Positions 8,571 through 17,962 are shown, counted from the first letter of the stretch. The stretch: DNA of 64,000 bases from Yoonia sp. I 8.24 (GCF_022096995.1 NZ_JACXGQ010000001.1:248001-312000); one strand, 5' to 3'. Numbers and translations: made by a program. Notes: generated by a model not told the origin, from the sequence alone.

Positions 8571-9109
8571 GCGATCAGCGCTTTACCGAACCTTGGCAGG
8601 CGTGCTTTTTTCATTAGCGCGCGCATGTCCCACGGGCGGTCCGACAGGCGGTTCGCCTCGGCCAATACCCGGTCGGCAACCGGGCGCACGGCATCTGGGG
8701 ACTGTGCGAAAAATTGGCACAAGAATCCGTCTGGATCGCGTCGTATCAGCCCCTCTTCGCCCAAAATATTGCCGGGGAAGTCTTTGGCGTTGACTGTTAG
8801 CACCGCATCACATGATCCGATCACAGCCGCCGTCAGCACATGAATATCACCCGGATCAGGCAACCAAAACTGCGCCTCGCGGGCTGGATCATAGCTGACA
8901 CAGGCCTTGGGAAACTGCGCGCCAAGTGCGGCGATTTCGCCGCGCGCATAAACTTCGGCCTCTGGCCCCAGTTTACGGGTCGCGCGCGCCCACTCTTCTA
9001 AAATACGCGGGCTCCAGCGGGGTTCAAACAATCCGGCCTGCGCACAGCCAAGCACGACCTCGCGCATGACTGTTGGGTAAAGCACGCAGGCGTCGATCAT
9101 CACCCTCAT
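8567..9109 (-). CDS. PIN-domain ribonuclease-like protein
   Basis: 180 residues. A PIN fold is indicated by the N-terminal MRVMIDACVLYP (first acidic residue), the central acidic LPDPGDIHVLTAAV and the final VLTVNAKDFPG motif. PIN domains are Mg-dependent RNases. No antitoxin-like small gene precedes it; instead its start overlaps by four bases with the stop of the rRNA methyltransferase gene, so the two are translationally coupled. From memory, Rhodobacter sphaeroides has the same adjacency (RSP_2648 beside RSP_2647). This suggests an RNA-processing role rather than a toxin; the target is unknown. Confidence 0.85.
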   Translation of the reverse strand: MRVMIDACVLYPTVMREVVLGCAQAGLFEPRWSPRILEEWARATRKLGPEAEVYARGEIAALGAQFPKACVSYDPAREAQFWLPDPGDIHVLTAAVIGSCDAVLTVNAKDFPGNILGEEGLIRRDPDGFLCQFFAQSPDAVRPVADRVLAEANRLSDRPWDMRALMKKARLPRFGKALIA

Positions 9110-10317
9110 AGGCGGAAAACGATAACCTTGAGATATCCGCTTTCAGCCAAATGCGGCATTTGCGGATGATCTGGCCCGGCAAAGCCGGTGTAGATGATCT
9201 GCCCACGCCGTCCTGCCCGGCCAATGCCCCGCGCAGATGCGTTACGGAATTTGGTGATATCTGCGGCGTGCGAACATGAGCAAAGCACAAGGTATCCGCC
9301 TTCGGTCACCAAAGGTGCGGCCAAACGTGCGACCCGTTCATAAGCGCGCAAGCCCGCTTCGGCTGCGTTACGTGTGGGTGCAAAGGCGGGCGGATCACAG
9401 ACGACAACGTCAAAACGCGCGTCTTCCTCGGCCAAGGTGGCCAGCACATCGAATGCATCGCCCTTGCGGGTTTCGAACCGATCCGTGGCCCCCATCGCCG
9501 CTGCCCCTTGGGCCGCCAATTCGAGCGCTGGCGCAGAGCCATCAACGGCAAGCGCGGATTGCGCGCCCCCTGCCAATGCCGCCAGACCAAAGCCGCCAAC
9601 ATGCGAAAACACGTCTAGAACACGGGCATCTTTGGCCAAGCCTGCGGCGAATGCGTGGTTGGGACGCTGGTCAAAGAACAGGCCTGTTTTCTGCCCCCCC
9701 ATGACATCCGCCATATAGGTCGCGCCATTCATGGGTACAGGGATCGGCCCGGTTGGCGCCTCACCCACGATGACTTCGGTCTTTTCTTCCAGCCCTTCGA
9801 GCGTGCGCGCCCGTCCGGTGCCGTTCATAATCACGGTGGTGACGCCCGTAACATCTTGCAATGCAGCAACTAGCGGGGTGATCAATGCATCGGCCCAAGC
9901 CGCATTGGGCTGAACAACCGCAGTGTCACCAAAACGGTCAATCACAACGCCGGGAAGCCCATCAGCCTCTGCATGCACAAGCCGGTAGAAAGGTGCGTCA
10001 TAAAGACGATCGCGGTGTGCCAGCGCACGGGTTAACCGCGCATTGAACCAAGCCTGATCAATCACCGCATCTGGGTTTTGATCAAGCATCCGGCAGATGA
10101 TTTTTGACGCGGGCGTCACAGCGACAACGCCCATCGGCGTGCGGCTGGCATCCTCAAGCTGGGCAATTGTGCCAGGGGTCAGGTTACGGGTGCGTCGGTC
10201 GGTCACCAATTCATTGGCATAGACCCAAGGGTAGCCGTGGCGAATTGCACGGGCTTCAGCCTTGGGGATTAGGCGGACGACAGGCATAGTGGCGGGGGCG
10301 GTATCAGATGTATTCAT
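9106..10317 (-). CDS. Class I SAM-dependent rRNA methyltransferase (RlmI-like)
   Basis: 403 residues from MNTSDTAPATMPVV; an AGGAGGT sits six bases before this ATG, so longer starts are not used. An N-terminal PUA domain (PKAEARAIRHGYPWVYANE) is followed by the RlmI-type central region and a Rossmann methyltransferase with LDVFSHVGGFGLAALAGGA (SAM site) and VVCDPPAF (catalytic motif IV) and YLVLCSCSH (motif with cysteine). RlmI makes 5-methylcytidine in 23S rRNA; exact target here is inferred by homology. The end overlaps the PIN gene. Confidence 0.9.
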   Translation of the reverse strand: MNTSDTAPATMPVVRLIPKAEARAIRHGYPWVYANELVTDRRTRNLTPGTIAQLEDASRTPMGVVAVTPASKIICRMLDQNPDAVIDQAWFNARLTRALAHRDRLYDAPFYRLVHAEADGLPGVVIDRFGDTAVVQPNAAWADALITPLVAALQDVTGVTTVIMNGTGRARTLEGLEEKTEVIVGEAPTGPIPVPMNGATYMADVMGGQKTGLFFDQRPNHAFAAGLAKDARVLDVFSHVGGFGLAALAGGAQSALAVDGSAPALELAAQGAAAMGATDRFETRKGDAFDVLATLAEEDARFDVVVCDPPAFAPTRNAAEAGLRAYERVARLAAPLVTEGGYLVLCSCSHAADITKFRNASARGIGRAGRRGQIIYTGFAGPDHPQMPHLAESGYLKVIVFRL

Positions 10318-10365
10318 ATCTGACCTCCTACCCCTATTCACCACCCTTTGGAAAGGTGCCGCGTT

Positions 10366-10917
10366 TTAGATCAGTTCATTCCGCAGTGTAGCGGTCAAGA
10401 AATCCACCACCTCAACCTTTTCAGTGCGGCCTGCCCGTTCAAGCGCTTGTGCTTGGCTACCTCCGGGGGCTTTCAGGTTTGCCTCAATCCGGCGCGCGGG
10501 TTCAATCACGGCACCCGTGCGGGCGTCGCGCACTGTCATCATAAAGACAATGTTATAGACACCACCGACAGAGCCGCGGGTTTTTTCGGTCACGCCATGA
10601 AAGCGGATCAACTGAATATCCAAGGTGACAGGCACGTCGCCACGGATTACCGAAGCATTGCGCGCAGCAGCCGTTTCGAACATCGCGCCGATCTGCGCGA
10701 CACGTGGGCCGGGCCGATCACCGCGCCAGACGATATCCGCTTGCGGATAATATCCGTTGTCTTCAGACACCACGAGCCCCGGCGTAGCGACAAAATTTAA
10801 CGATTGCAGCGTATAGGACCGATCCATCACAGGGCGTGGGTCCGAGCCCGGCCCTGCACAGGCGGCCATCACCGCAATCAGCATCATCATTGCCAGTAAC
10901 CGTTTCATCACGATCAT
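10366..10917 (-). CDS. Lipoprotein of unknown function
   Basis: 183 residues from MIVMKRLLAMMMLIAVMAACAG with lipobox M-A-A-C20. Upstream in-frame codons lack coding character and run through the edd promoter, so the start was placed here; the ATG three codons later is equally possible. The mature part (TLQSLNFVATPGLVVSE, then YNIVFMMTVRDARTGAVIEPARRIEA) looks like a beta-rich domain found in Rhodobacterales lipoproteins; I do not recognise a characterised relative. It is monocistronic and divergent from edd. Confidence 0.75.
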   Translation of the reverse strand: MIVMKRLLAMMMLIAVMAACAGPGSDPRPVMDRSYTLQSLNFVATPGLVVSEDNGYYPQADIVWRGDRPGPRVAQIGAMFETAAARNASVIRGDVPVTLDIQLIRFHGVTEKTRGSVGGVYNIVFMMTVRDARTGAVIEPARRIEANLKAPGGSQAQALERAGRTEKVEVVDFLTATLRNELI

Positions 10918-11038
10918 ATCTCTAACCCGTTTGTTCTGTTTAGAATTCTTGTCGCGCCATAGCATAGGCACCGTGCTGTGATAAGCGATTACGCGAGACA
11001 GGCTAACAATAAGACAACTAAATCCGCAGCGACTCACT

Positions 11039-11052
11039 TGTTAGCGCTAACA
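11039..11052. promoter_or_regulatory. LacI-family operator in front of edd
   Basis: A perfect 14-bp palindrome, TGTTAGCGCTAACA. It lies just upstream of a good -10 hexamer, TATGAT (11056-11061), so a bound protein would block the promoter. The CG-centred, 7-bp half-site form is typical of LacI-family repressors. Two related sites precede the aldolase gene in this window. The alphaproteobacterial regulator CceR, a LacI-family protein sensing 6-phosphogluconate, is known to control Entner-Doudoroff genes and is the leading candidate. Confidence 0.75.
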
Positions 11053-11095
11053 CTTTATGATAGATTGCTCGCAAATACATCCCATGAGGAAGCCA

Positions 11096-12901
11096 ATGCC
11101 ACTTCATCCCACCATTCTTGCCGTGACGGACCGGATTCGTGCACGTTCCGAAGAGACGCGTCAAACCTATCTTGAAAATATGGCCAATGCCGCATCCGAG
11201 GGACCACGCCGCGCGCATATGGCCTGCGGCAACCTTGCGCATGCCTATGCCGCGATGGGCGAAGACAAGGATACTCTGGCCGCCGGGCGCGCGCCGAATA
11301 TTGGTATCATTTCCGCCTATAACGATATGCTTTCCGCGCATCAGCCATTTGAACAATACCCCAACCTGATCCGCGCCGCCGCGCGGGCGGCTGGTGGGAC
11401 TGCGCAAGTTGCCGGCGGTGTGCCAGCCATGTGTGACGGCGTCACCCAAGGGCAAACAGGGATGGAGCTCTCGCTATTTTCGCGTGATGTCATCGCCTTA
11501 GCTGCTGGGGTGGGCCTGTCGCATAACGTGTTTGACGCGGCGATTTATCTTGGGGTTTGCGACAAAATCATTCCCGGCCTTGTGATGGCTGCCGCGACAT
11601 TTGGCTATATTCCTAGCGTGTTTTTGCCTGCCGGACCGATGACGTCGGGCCTACCAAATGATGAAAAAGCCAAAGTGCGTCAGCAATTTGCGCTTGGTGA
11701 AATTGGCCGCGATGAGTTGATGAAATCAGAAATGGCATCCTATCACGGGCCGGGCACCTGTACGTTTTACGGCACGGCCAACACCAACCAAATGTTGATG
11801 GAATTCATGGGGCTACACCTGCCCGGCGCGTCATTTGTAAACCCAAACACACCGATGCGCGATGCGCTCACAACGGCTGGCACCGAACGCGCACTCGAAA
11901 TCACTGCGCTTGGCAATCAGTTCACGCCAACCTGCGATGTGCTGGATGAAAAGGCATTCGTAAACGGGCTTGTCGGGCTGATGGCCACGGGCGGATCAAC
12001 CAACCTCGTGCTGCACCTGCCCGCGATGGCACGGGCCGCTGGGATTATTCTTGATCTACAAGACTTTAGCGATCTGTCGGACGTGACCCCACTGATGGCG
12101 AAAGTCTATCCAAACGGGCTGGCCGATGTGAACCACTTCCATGCAGCGGGTGGGCTTGGGTTCATGATCGGCGAATTGTTGAACGCGGGGCTTTTGCATG
12201 ATGACGTGAAAACCGTCGCAGGCGACGGGCTGCATCTTTATACGCAAGAACCCAAACTGACGGACGGGCGGATCAGCTATGTTCCGGGCGCGGGCAAATC
12301 GCAAAACGAAAAGATCTTGCGCCCTGCAAGCGATCCATTCCAGCCCGAAGGCGGGCTTAAACAGCTTCAAGGCAACCTTGGGCGCGGCGTGATCAAAGCC
12401 TCTGCCGTCGCCAAAGAACGCCATGTCGTCGAGGCCCCAGCACGTATCTTCCACACCCAAGACGCGGTCAAAGACGCCTTTAAAGCAGGCGAGCTGACAA
12501 GCGACACGATTATTGTAGTACGTTTCCAAGGGCCTAAATCTAACGGGATGCCAGAGCTGCACGGGCTGACCCCAACGCTGGCGATCTTGCAAGACCGCGG
12601 GCTTAAGGTGGCGCTGGTCACAGATGGGCGCATGTCGGGCGCGTCTGGCAAAGTCCCATCAGCGATCCACCTGAGCCCCGAGGCAGCTGACAATGGTCCG
12701 ATCAGCCTGATCCAAGATGGCGATATTGTGCGTTTGGACGCGACCAAAGGAACCATCGATGTGTTGGATGTTGATCTGAGCACCCGCACGCCGGCTGTCG
12801 CGGACTTGACAGGCAATGGCAACGGCGTCGGCCGCGAATTGTTCGAGGTTTTCCGGCGCAATGTTGGCCTGTCCTCTGATGGCGCGGCGGTGGTTGTCTA
12901 A
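11096..12901 (+). CDS. edd: Phosphogluconate dehydratase (Entner-Doudoroff)
   Basis: 601 residues from [27 protein letters not shown] five bases upstream decides for this ATG over the more distal one. Edd dehydrates 6-phosphogluconate to 2-keto-3-deoxy-6-phosphogluconate using an Fe-S cluster. Recognisable IlvD/Edd signatures are [65 protein letters not shown] (cluster cysteine) and [24 protein letters not shown]. Length equals the family norm. It is followed 78 bases later by eda, giving the full two-step pathway, and is preceded by a LacI-type operator. Confidence 0.97.
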   Translation: MPLHPTILAVTDRIRARSEETRQTYLENMANAASEGPRRAHMACGNLAHAYAAMGEDKDTLAAGRAPNIGIISAYNDMLSAHQPFEQYPNLIRAAARAAGGTAQVAGGVPAMCDGVTQGQTGMELSLFSRDVIALAAGVGLSHNVFDAAIYLGVCDKIIPGLVMAAATFGYIPSVFLPAGPMTSGLPNDEKAKVRQQFALGEIGRDELMKSEMASYHGPGTCTFYGTANTNQMLMEFMGLHLPGASFVNPNTPMRDALTTAGTERALEITALGNQFTPTCDVLDEKAFVNGLVGLMATGGSTNLVLHLPAMARAAGIILDLQDFSDLSDVTPLMAKVYPNGLADVNHFHAAGGLGFMIGELLNAGLLHDDVKTVAGDGLHLYTQEPKLTDGRISYVPGAGKSQNEKILRPASDPFQPEGGLKQLQGNLGRGVIKASAVAKERHVVEAPARIFHTQDAVKDAFKAGELTSDTIIVVRFQGPKSNGMPELHGLTPTLAILQDRGLKVALVTDGRMSGASGKVPSAIHLSPEAADNGPISLIQDGDIVRLDATKGTIDVLDVDLSTRTPAVADLTGNGNGVGRELFEVFRRNVGLSSDGAAVVV

Positions 12902-12979
12902 CCGTTACGTTTTCCGATAAGTATACTAGTATGGTGCGTCAGCGCGCTACGCCACAAACCAAAGATGAAAGCCTAGATC

Positions 12980-13624
12980 ATGACCCCACAAGAAGCCTCT
13001 GCCGCCGCCACCAAAGTTTGCCAATTGGCGCCTGTGGTCCCTGTTTTGGTTGTCGATGATGCCAGCAAAGCCGCTGACCTTGCCCGCGCATTGATCGCAG
13101 GCGGCCTGCCCGCGCTTGAAGTCACCTTGCGCACCCCTGCAGCGCTTGACGTGATCCGCGAAATGGCCAGCGTCGCAGGCGGCGTTGTCGGCGCGGGCAC
13201 TTTGCTAACTTCGCAAGACGTCGAAGCCGCCAAGAAAGCAGGCGCGACATTTGGGGTTGCGCCCGGCGCAACGGACCGCCTGCTGGACGCGTGCGAAGCC
13301 AATGATATGCCGCTTCTACCCGGCATCGCCACCGCATCCGAAGCCATGCGCCTGCTAGAGCGCGGTTACACCGTGCAAAAGTTCTTTCCTGCAGAAACCA
13401 ATGGCGGCGCCCCTGCGCTTAAGGCAATTGGTGCGCCGATCCCGCAGGTCAAATTCTGCCCGACCGGCGGCGTCAGCCTCAAAAACGCCAATGATTATCT
13501 TACCCTGAGCAACACACTTTGCGTCGGCGGCTCTTGGGTTGCCCCCCAAAATTTGGTCGTTGCAGGCGATTGGGCTGGTATCGAAGCCATTGCACGCGAA
13601 GCATCACAGCTACAAGTGGGCTAG
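12980..13624 (+). CDS. eda: 2-keto-3-deoxy-6-phosphogluconate aldolase
   Basis: 214 residues. Eda cleaves KDPG to pyruvate and glyceraldehyde 3-phosphate through a Schiff base. Signatures: VPVLVVDDASKAADLARALIAGG, the active-site glutamate in LEVTLRTPAALD, GAGTLLTSQDVEAAKKAG, and the Schiff-base lysine in YTVQKFFPAE, followed by the phosphate-binding KFCPTGGVSLKNAN. It works with edd and, through pyruvate, feeds the pyruvate dehydrogenase complex encoded at 43.9 kb. It converges on a small gene on the other strand with no spacer. Confidence 0.97.
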   Translation: MTPQEASAAATKVCQLAPVVPVLVVDDASKAADLARALIAGGLPALEVTLRTPAALDVIREMASVAGGVVGAGTLLTSQDVEAAKKAGATFGVAPGATDRLLDACEANDMPLLPGIATASEAMRLLERGYTVQKFFPAETNGGAPALKAIGAPIPQVKFCPTGGVSLKNANDYLTLSNTLCVGGSWVAPQNLVVAGDWAGIEAIAREASQLQVG

Positions 13625-13894
13625 TTATTCGGGCACACGCGCCCGCCTACCGCCCCTGCGTTTGGGCGGGCGCACATCCCCCAACGCCGCCTCAAGGGTC
13701 GCTATCATCGGGTGATCTGGCTGGCCATCGCGATGGCGTGCAAGGTGGATTTTAACGGCCGCCAGTGTATCGACATCCGCAGAAATCCCCATCGCCCATT
13801 CCAGAAAAATGGTGCGGCATTCTGCCAAGGAAATACCTTCGATCAAAAATGACTCCGCTATCAACCCGGTCGGATCAATGGGATCACGCGTCAT
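13625..13894 (-). CDS. Small conserved-looking protein coupled to glnE
   Basis: 89 residues, starting 11 bases inside the end of glnE, so translation is probably coupled. The sequence begins MTRDPIDPTGLIAESFLIEG and contains ECRTIFLEWAMGISADVDTLAAVKIHL, an amphipathic helical region, and ends in a basic tail (PPKRRGGRRARVPE). I do not recognise a characterised family. The context beside the GlnE adenylyltransferase hints at nitrogen control but this is only guilt by association. Confidence 0.7.
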   Translation of the reverse strand: MTRDPIDPTGLIAESFLIEGISLAECRTIFLEWAMGISADVDTLAAVKIHLARHRDGQPDHPMIATLEAALGDVRPPKRRGGRRARVPE

Positions 13895-16652
13895 CTGCGC
13901 CCCCCAACATCCGGCAAATCACTGCATCTGCATCCCTTGCCTGTACGAACATCTGATCGGCAAGCGCATCCAAGTCTTGGCAATCTGTTTCACGCAAAAT
14001 CAATCGTTTGGCCCCTTCACCAATTTCATCTGGGCGTAGCGGCCCACCGGTCAACAAGCGTGCAACCGCCTGCACACGCCACATAAGCCCCGCCGCACCG
14101 GTCAACGCCTGCGCATCAGCGGCATTCAACCAACCGTCCGCGACACCTGCTTGCACCTGCCCCGTCAAATCGCGCGCAGCTGCGCCTGCACGCAAACACG
14201 CCATCTGTGCAAACAGCTCAATGTCTTGCAAACGCCCCGGGCCGATTTTGGGGTCCCACGCGCCCTGTGGCGGTTTTGTCTCTGAAATGCGCCGCCGCAT
14301 ATCCGCAACATCAGACAGCACCGTCGCACCCTGCCCCTTTGTCGCCAAAACCTCTTGGCGAAATTCTTCGATCTGACCGGCCAATTCGGCATTGCCAGCG
14401 ATTGCGCGTGCGCGCGTCAAGGCCAGATGCTCCCATGTCCAGGCCTCCTGCGTTTGGTAATGTTTGAACGAGTCAAAAGAAGTCGCAACCGGCCCGGCAC
14501 GCCCCGAAGGCCGCAAGCGCATATCAACTTCATACAGTCGTCCTTCGGACATCTGCGCCGACAAAGCGGTCACGAGCGCCTGCGTCAACCGCGCATAATA
14601 GGCACGTGTCGCCAAAGGACGGCGCCCCTCCGACATATCAACGCCTTGCGCATCATATATCATGATCAGATCAAGGTCAGATTCTGCATTCAAACGACCC
14701 GCGCCCAATGACCCCATCCCCAACACAACGCCACCGCGTCCGGGCATCGGCCCGTGCTTTGTTTCAAATTCAGAAACGATAACAGGCCAAAGCCCAGCCA
14801 CAACAGCGCCAGCCAGATCCGCATATTGGCTCCCGGCGACTTCGGCGGTGATCAAGCCGCGCAGCAAATGGACACCAATCCGAAAGTGCCATTCCTTTGC
14901 CCATCGCCGCGCGGTTATCAGCTGTGTTTCGTAATCATCCAAAGCGGCCAAGGCCGCGGATAATTCAGATTGCAGCGCGGCCTCGCCGGGCCAAGGGTTG
15001 AAAAACGCGCCCCCGATGACGGCGTCAAAAACACCAGCGTTGCGTGACAGATACTGCGCCAAAGCCGGTGCTGTCGCGGCGATATCCACGATCAATTGAG
15101 TCAATTGCGGATTGGCTTCAAACAAAGAAAACAACTGCACCCCAGCGGGCAGACCAGCAAGGAATCCGTCGAACTGCAACAACGCCTCATCAGGTTTCGA
15201 CGCATCTCGCAACTTTGCCAATATTTCAGGTTTGAGCCGTTCAAAAATTTCGACGGCTCGTGCGGATCGCAGGGCCGGGTAATTGCGCCAGCCAGCGACA
15301 ACATCCCCGCCCCAATCATCCATCACAACAGGCGCAGCATCCGGGGCAAAGAACCCTTCGGTCAGCGCGTGCACCTCGGTACAGCGCCGCGTAATCTCTT
15401 GGCGCAACGCGGCCACTTCGGTGTCCATAAAGGCTGCCAAGCGTTCAAACCCAGCGACATCCGAGGGCAAATGATGGGTCTGCTGGTCATTCACCATCTG
15501 TAACCGATGTTCGATATCTCTATGATATTTATAATCATCATAAAGTGTTTCAGCGTCAACTTCAGCCAACCAGCCTGTCGCAACCAATGCGGTCAGACCC
15601 GCCTTTGTACCGCGCACCCGCAATCTGTCATCACGCCCACCGGCGATCAACTGCCGCGTCTGCGTGAAAAATTCAATCTCGCGGATTCCGCCGCGCCCAA
15701 GCTTTATGTTATGGCCTTCGAGCGCCAATTCCCCGTGCAGCCCTTTGTGGTCGCGAATTTTGAGCCGCATATCATGCGCATCTTGGATCGCCGCAAAGTC
15801 GAAATGTTTGCGCCACACAAACGGGTGTAACGCCTTTAAGAAACGCGCGCCCGCCCCATTGTCACCGGCACAAGTCCGCGCCTTGATATAAGCGGCGCGT
15901 TCCCAGGTCCGCCCAAGACTTTCATAGTAGCGCTCGGCCGTTTCAGCGGACAGGCAGACAGGCGTCGATGACGCATCAGGGCGCAAGCGTAGGTCGGTAC
16001 GAAACACATAGCCCCCTTCGCGAACGTCTGACAACATCGCCGCCATCTTACGTGTGACACGGATGAAACTCGCGCGCACTGCGTGGTAATCATCTGGGTC
16101 AAACCGGGTTTCATCGAACAGGCAGATCAGGTCGATGTCTGAGGAATAGTTGAGCTCTCCCGCTCCCATTTTACCCATCGCCAATGCAAACATACCGCCA
16201 GCCAAAGCTGGGTCATCGCCGCCCGGTAGCTTGCCACGTGCGACCTCTGCCGCGACCAGTTGCACCAGCGCGGCCTGAACGGATGCATCCGCAAAATCGG
16301 TCAACACCTGCGTTACTGTTTCCAAAGGCCAAACACCGCCCAGGTCCGCCAGCGCTGTGATCAACGCAATCCGACGTTTGCATTGGCGCAAATGTCCGGT
16401 CAGATCTTGCAAGGTGACACGTGGGATCTGCGTTAAAATTTCGCGCACCGCCGCTTCGGGATCTTCGAGTGCAGGCACGATCCACCCGGCTTCTTTTTCA
16501 ATCAACCCTGCAAGATATGGGCTGCACCCTGCTGTCCCAACAATAAGCGGGGCAATGTCTGCGGGTAAATCTGTGAGATGTGATAGCGCGTCTGCCCCCC
16601 GATCAGGGTCATACGGGCGCGGGCAACGGGTCAGGCGATCAATAAAAGACAT
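13884..16652 (-). CDS. glnE: Bifunctional glutamine synthetase adenylyltransferase/adenylyl-removing enzyme
   Basis: 922 residues, near the 946 of Escherichia coli GlnE. GlnE attaches and removes AMP on glutamine synthetase in response to PII and glutamine. Two nucleotidyltransferase domains are seen: the N-terminal deadenylylating one with MGKMGAGELNYSSDIDLICLFDE spanning the G-S/D-x-D motif, and the C-terminal adenylylating one with MGSLGAGRLNAESDLDLIMIYDA. Each keeps its paired aspartates. GGIREIEFFTQTRQLIAGG between them is also typical. Its 3' end overlaps a small gene. Confidence 0.96.
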   Translation of the reverse strand: MSFIDRLTRCPRPYDPDRGADALSHLTDLPADIAPLIVGTAGCSPYLAGLIEKEAGWIVPALEDPEAAVREILTQIPRVTLQDLTGHLRQCKRRIALITALADLGGVWPLETVTQVLTDFADASVQAALVQLVAAEVARGKLPGGDDPALAGGMFALAMGKMGAGELNYSSDIDLICLFDETRFDPDDYHAVRASFIRVTRKMAAMLSDVREGGYVFRTDLRLRPDASSTPVCLSAETAERYYESLGRTWERAAYIKARTCAGDNGAGARFLKALHPFVWRKHFDFAAIQDAHDMRLKIRDHKGLHGELALEGHNIKLGRGGIREIEFFTQTRQLIAGGRDDRLRVRGTKAGLTALVATGWLAEVDAETLYDDYKYHRDIEHRLQMVNDQQTHHLPSDVAGFERLAAFMDTEVAALRQEITRRCTEVHALTEGFFAPDAAPVVMDDWGGDVVAGWRNYPALRSARAVEIFERLKPEILAKLRDASKPDEALLQFDGFLAGLPAGVQLFSLFEANPQLTQLIVDIAATAPALAQYLSRNAGVFDAVIGGAFFNPWPGEAALQSELSAALAALDDYETQLITARRWAKEWHFRIGVHLLRGLITAEVAGSQYADLAGAVVAGLWPVIVSEFETKHGPMPGRGGVVLGMGSLGAGRLNAESDLDLIMIYDAQGVDMSEGRRPLATRAYYARLTQALVTALSAQMSEGRLYEVDMRLRPSGRAGPVATSFDSFKHYQTQEAWTWEHLALTRARAIAGNAELAGQIEEFRQEVLATKGQGATVLSDVADMRRRISETKPPQGAWDPKIGPGRLQDIELFAQMACLRAGAAARDLTGQVQAGVADGWLNAADAQALTGAAGLMWRVQAVARLLTGGPLRPDEIGEGAKRLILRETDCQDLDALADQMFVQARDADAVICRMLGGADDA

Positions 16653-16819
16653 GGGGTACAGTTACCCTCTGTGACAGGCTGGTCAATCACGCCTGCGGCG
16701 GCTCAGCCCTCAAAAAAGACATTATCGTCATGAAGAATTCCGCATTTCGAGCGAAAACTGTAGATGATATCACAATATTTTTCACCTAACACACTGAAAA
16801 TAAACCCACACAAATGTAA

Positions 16820-16838
16820 ATGTAAAAAACATTCACAT
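16820..16838. promoter_or_regulatory. Operator-like inverted repeat, copy 1, before the DUF2852 gene
   Basis: ATGTAAA-AAACA-TTCACAT, a 19-bp near-palindrome of form ATGTRAA-N5-TTCACAT. It is embedded in a longer AT-rich inverted repeat (arms 16812-16823 and 16829-16840, 11 of 12 positions complementary). A second copy begins 59 bases downstream. No regulator is identified. Confidence 0.6.
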
Positions 16839-16878
16839 TTACCCTTGAAGCGCGGACGCTTTATGCCGATATCTATTC

Positions 16879-16897
16879 ATGTGAAAGGCATTCACAT
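16879..16897. promoter_or_regulatory. Operator-like inverted repeat, copy 2, before the DUF2852 gene
   Basis: ATGTGAA-AGGCA-TTCACAT, with perfectly complementary 7-bp arms, 29 bases before the ATG of the DUF2852 gene. It shares 15 of 19 positions with the copy at 16820-16838. Its TGTGA and TCACA are separated by seven bases, one more than in a CRP/FNR-type site. Confidence 0.65.
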
Positions 16898-16925
16898 AAA
16901 CAAACACATCACAAAGGAGCCCACC

Positions 16926-17357
16926 ATGAACACCGCAACCCCCCAGACTTCGATGGGACACAGCAGCCCCTTAGGGTTTTTCGCCCGCGCCGAGGCCTGG
17001 CTTGACGAGCGGGGCAAAGGCGCCTGGATCGCGGCCATGGTTCTGGGTTTCATCTTTGTCTGGCCTGTTGGCCTCGCCCTTCTTGCCTATATGATCTGGA
17101 GCAAACGCATGTTTAACAAATCTTGCAGTCACAAATCCCACCGCACACACCGCCGCCATATGCGCCATACCAGCGGAAACACCGCCTTTGACGCCTATAA
17201 GCAGGAAACACTGCGCCGTCTTGAAGACGAGCAGGACAATTTCGAAGCTTTCCTCAAGCGCCTACGCGACTCCAAGGATAAGGCTGAGTTCGACCAATTC
17301 ATGAACGAACGTGCCGATGCAGTCGAAGACGACGCATTGCCAGAGCCAAGCCACTAA
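16926..17357 (+). CDS. DUF2852-family membrane protein
   Basis: 143 residues from MNTATPQTSMGHSSPLGFF; AAAGGAG stands eight bases before the ATG, and the longer upstream frame is not coding. One transmembrane segment (about residues 37-60, AAMVLGFIFVWPVGLALLAYMIW) is followed by a His/Lys/Arg-rich patch and then a charged predicted coiled coil (EQDNFEAFLKRLRDSKDKAEFDQFM). The TM-plus-coiled-coil form and the FIFVWPVGLA core are typical of DUF2852, whose function is not known; similarity in layout to phage-shock proteins is only suggestive. Two operator-like repeats lie upstream. Confidence 0.88.
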   Translation: MNTATPQTSMGHSSPLGFFARAEAWLDERGKGAWIAAMVLGFIFVWPVGLALLAYMIWSKRMFNKSCSHKSHRTHRRHMRHTSGNTAFDAYKQETLRRLEDEQDNFEAFLKRLRDSKDKAEFDQFMNERADAVEDDALPEPSH

Positions 17358-17418
17358 CGGCAATCGGGTGATCCAAATATCTGGGTCACCCCCACCCTGT
17401 ATTTATGCGAGGTTTTTT

Positions 17419-17844
17419 ATGACCACCTATACTTATGATCCTGCAACTGCATTTACAGGCGTCGTCGTAAAACGCGGAATTGCTTGGGTTTTTGACATGA
17501 TTGCCATCGGGATTATCTGCACACTGGCGCTGCCCTTTACCGCCTTTACCGGGATATTTTTCTTTCCGTTTTTGATGCTGGTGATTGGGTTCTTTTACCG
17601 CTGGATCACCATCGCCAACGGGTCAGCCACATGGGGTATGCGCATGGTGGGGATTACGCTGCGCGACGTTTACGACCACCCGCTTTCATCGCAAACTGCA
17701 TTTTTCCACACGTTGGGCTATTCAATCAGTATCTGCGTAGCACCCTTGCAATTGATCTCGGTCATCTTGATGCTGGTTTCGCCGCAAGCCAAAGGGTTGA
17801 CCGACTATCTGCTGGGCACCTATGCAGTCAATCGCGACATTTGA
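17419..17844 (+). CDS. RDD-family membrane protein
   Basis: 141 residues from MTTYTYDPATAFTGVVVKRG. Three hydrophobic stretches (about 24-46, 47-60 and 98-118) and the family pattern are present: VKRGIAWVFDMIAIG near the start (the R-D pair) and NGSATWGMRMVGITLRD in the middle. RDD proteins are small membrane proteins, some linked to ion transport or stress. AGG stands a few bases before the ATG. It is the next gene after the DUF2852 protein, 61 bases away, and may be co-transcribed with it. Confidence 0.85.
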   Translation: MTTYTYDPATAFTGVVVKRGIAWVFDMIAIGIICTLALPFTAFTGIFFFPFLMLVIGFFYRWITIANGSATWGMRMVGITLRDVYDHPLSSQTAFFHTLGYSISICVAPLQLISVILMLVSPQAKGLTDYLLGTYAVNRDI

Positions 17845-17962
17845 GCCCATTCATCACAGAATTACCACATGTCTAAAAGGCGTGTCCGCACATTCAAAAC
17901 AGGGGCTTGGCCTCGGGAAAACGGATTGCTAAGCTTTTTGACGCAACAATCCGGATCTTCTT

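Noticed and set aside
8567..9109. PIN-domain gene as a toxin of a toxin-antitoxin pair
   Set aside because: No small antitoxin-like gene lies upstream; the upstream overlap is with an rRNA methyltransferase.
12917..12938. ATACTAGTAT palindrome between edd and eda as an operator
   Set aside because: Only 10 bp and inside a probable co-transcribed gap; likely chance.
16879..16897. CRP site before the DUF2852 gene
   Set aside because: TGTGA and TCACA are separated by seven bases, not six, and the conserved symmetry is ATGTRAA-N5-TTCACAT.
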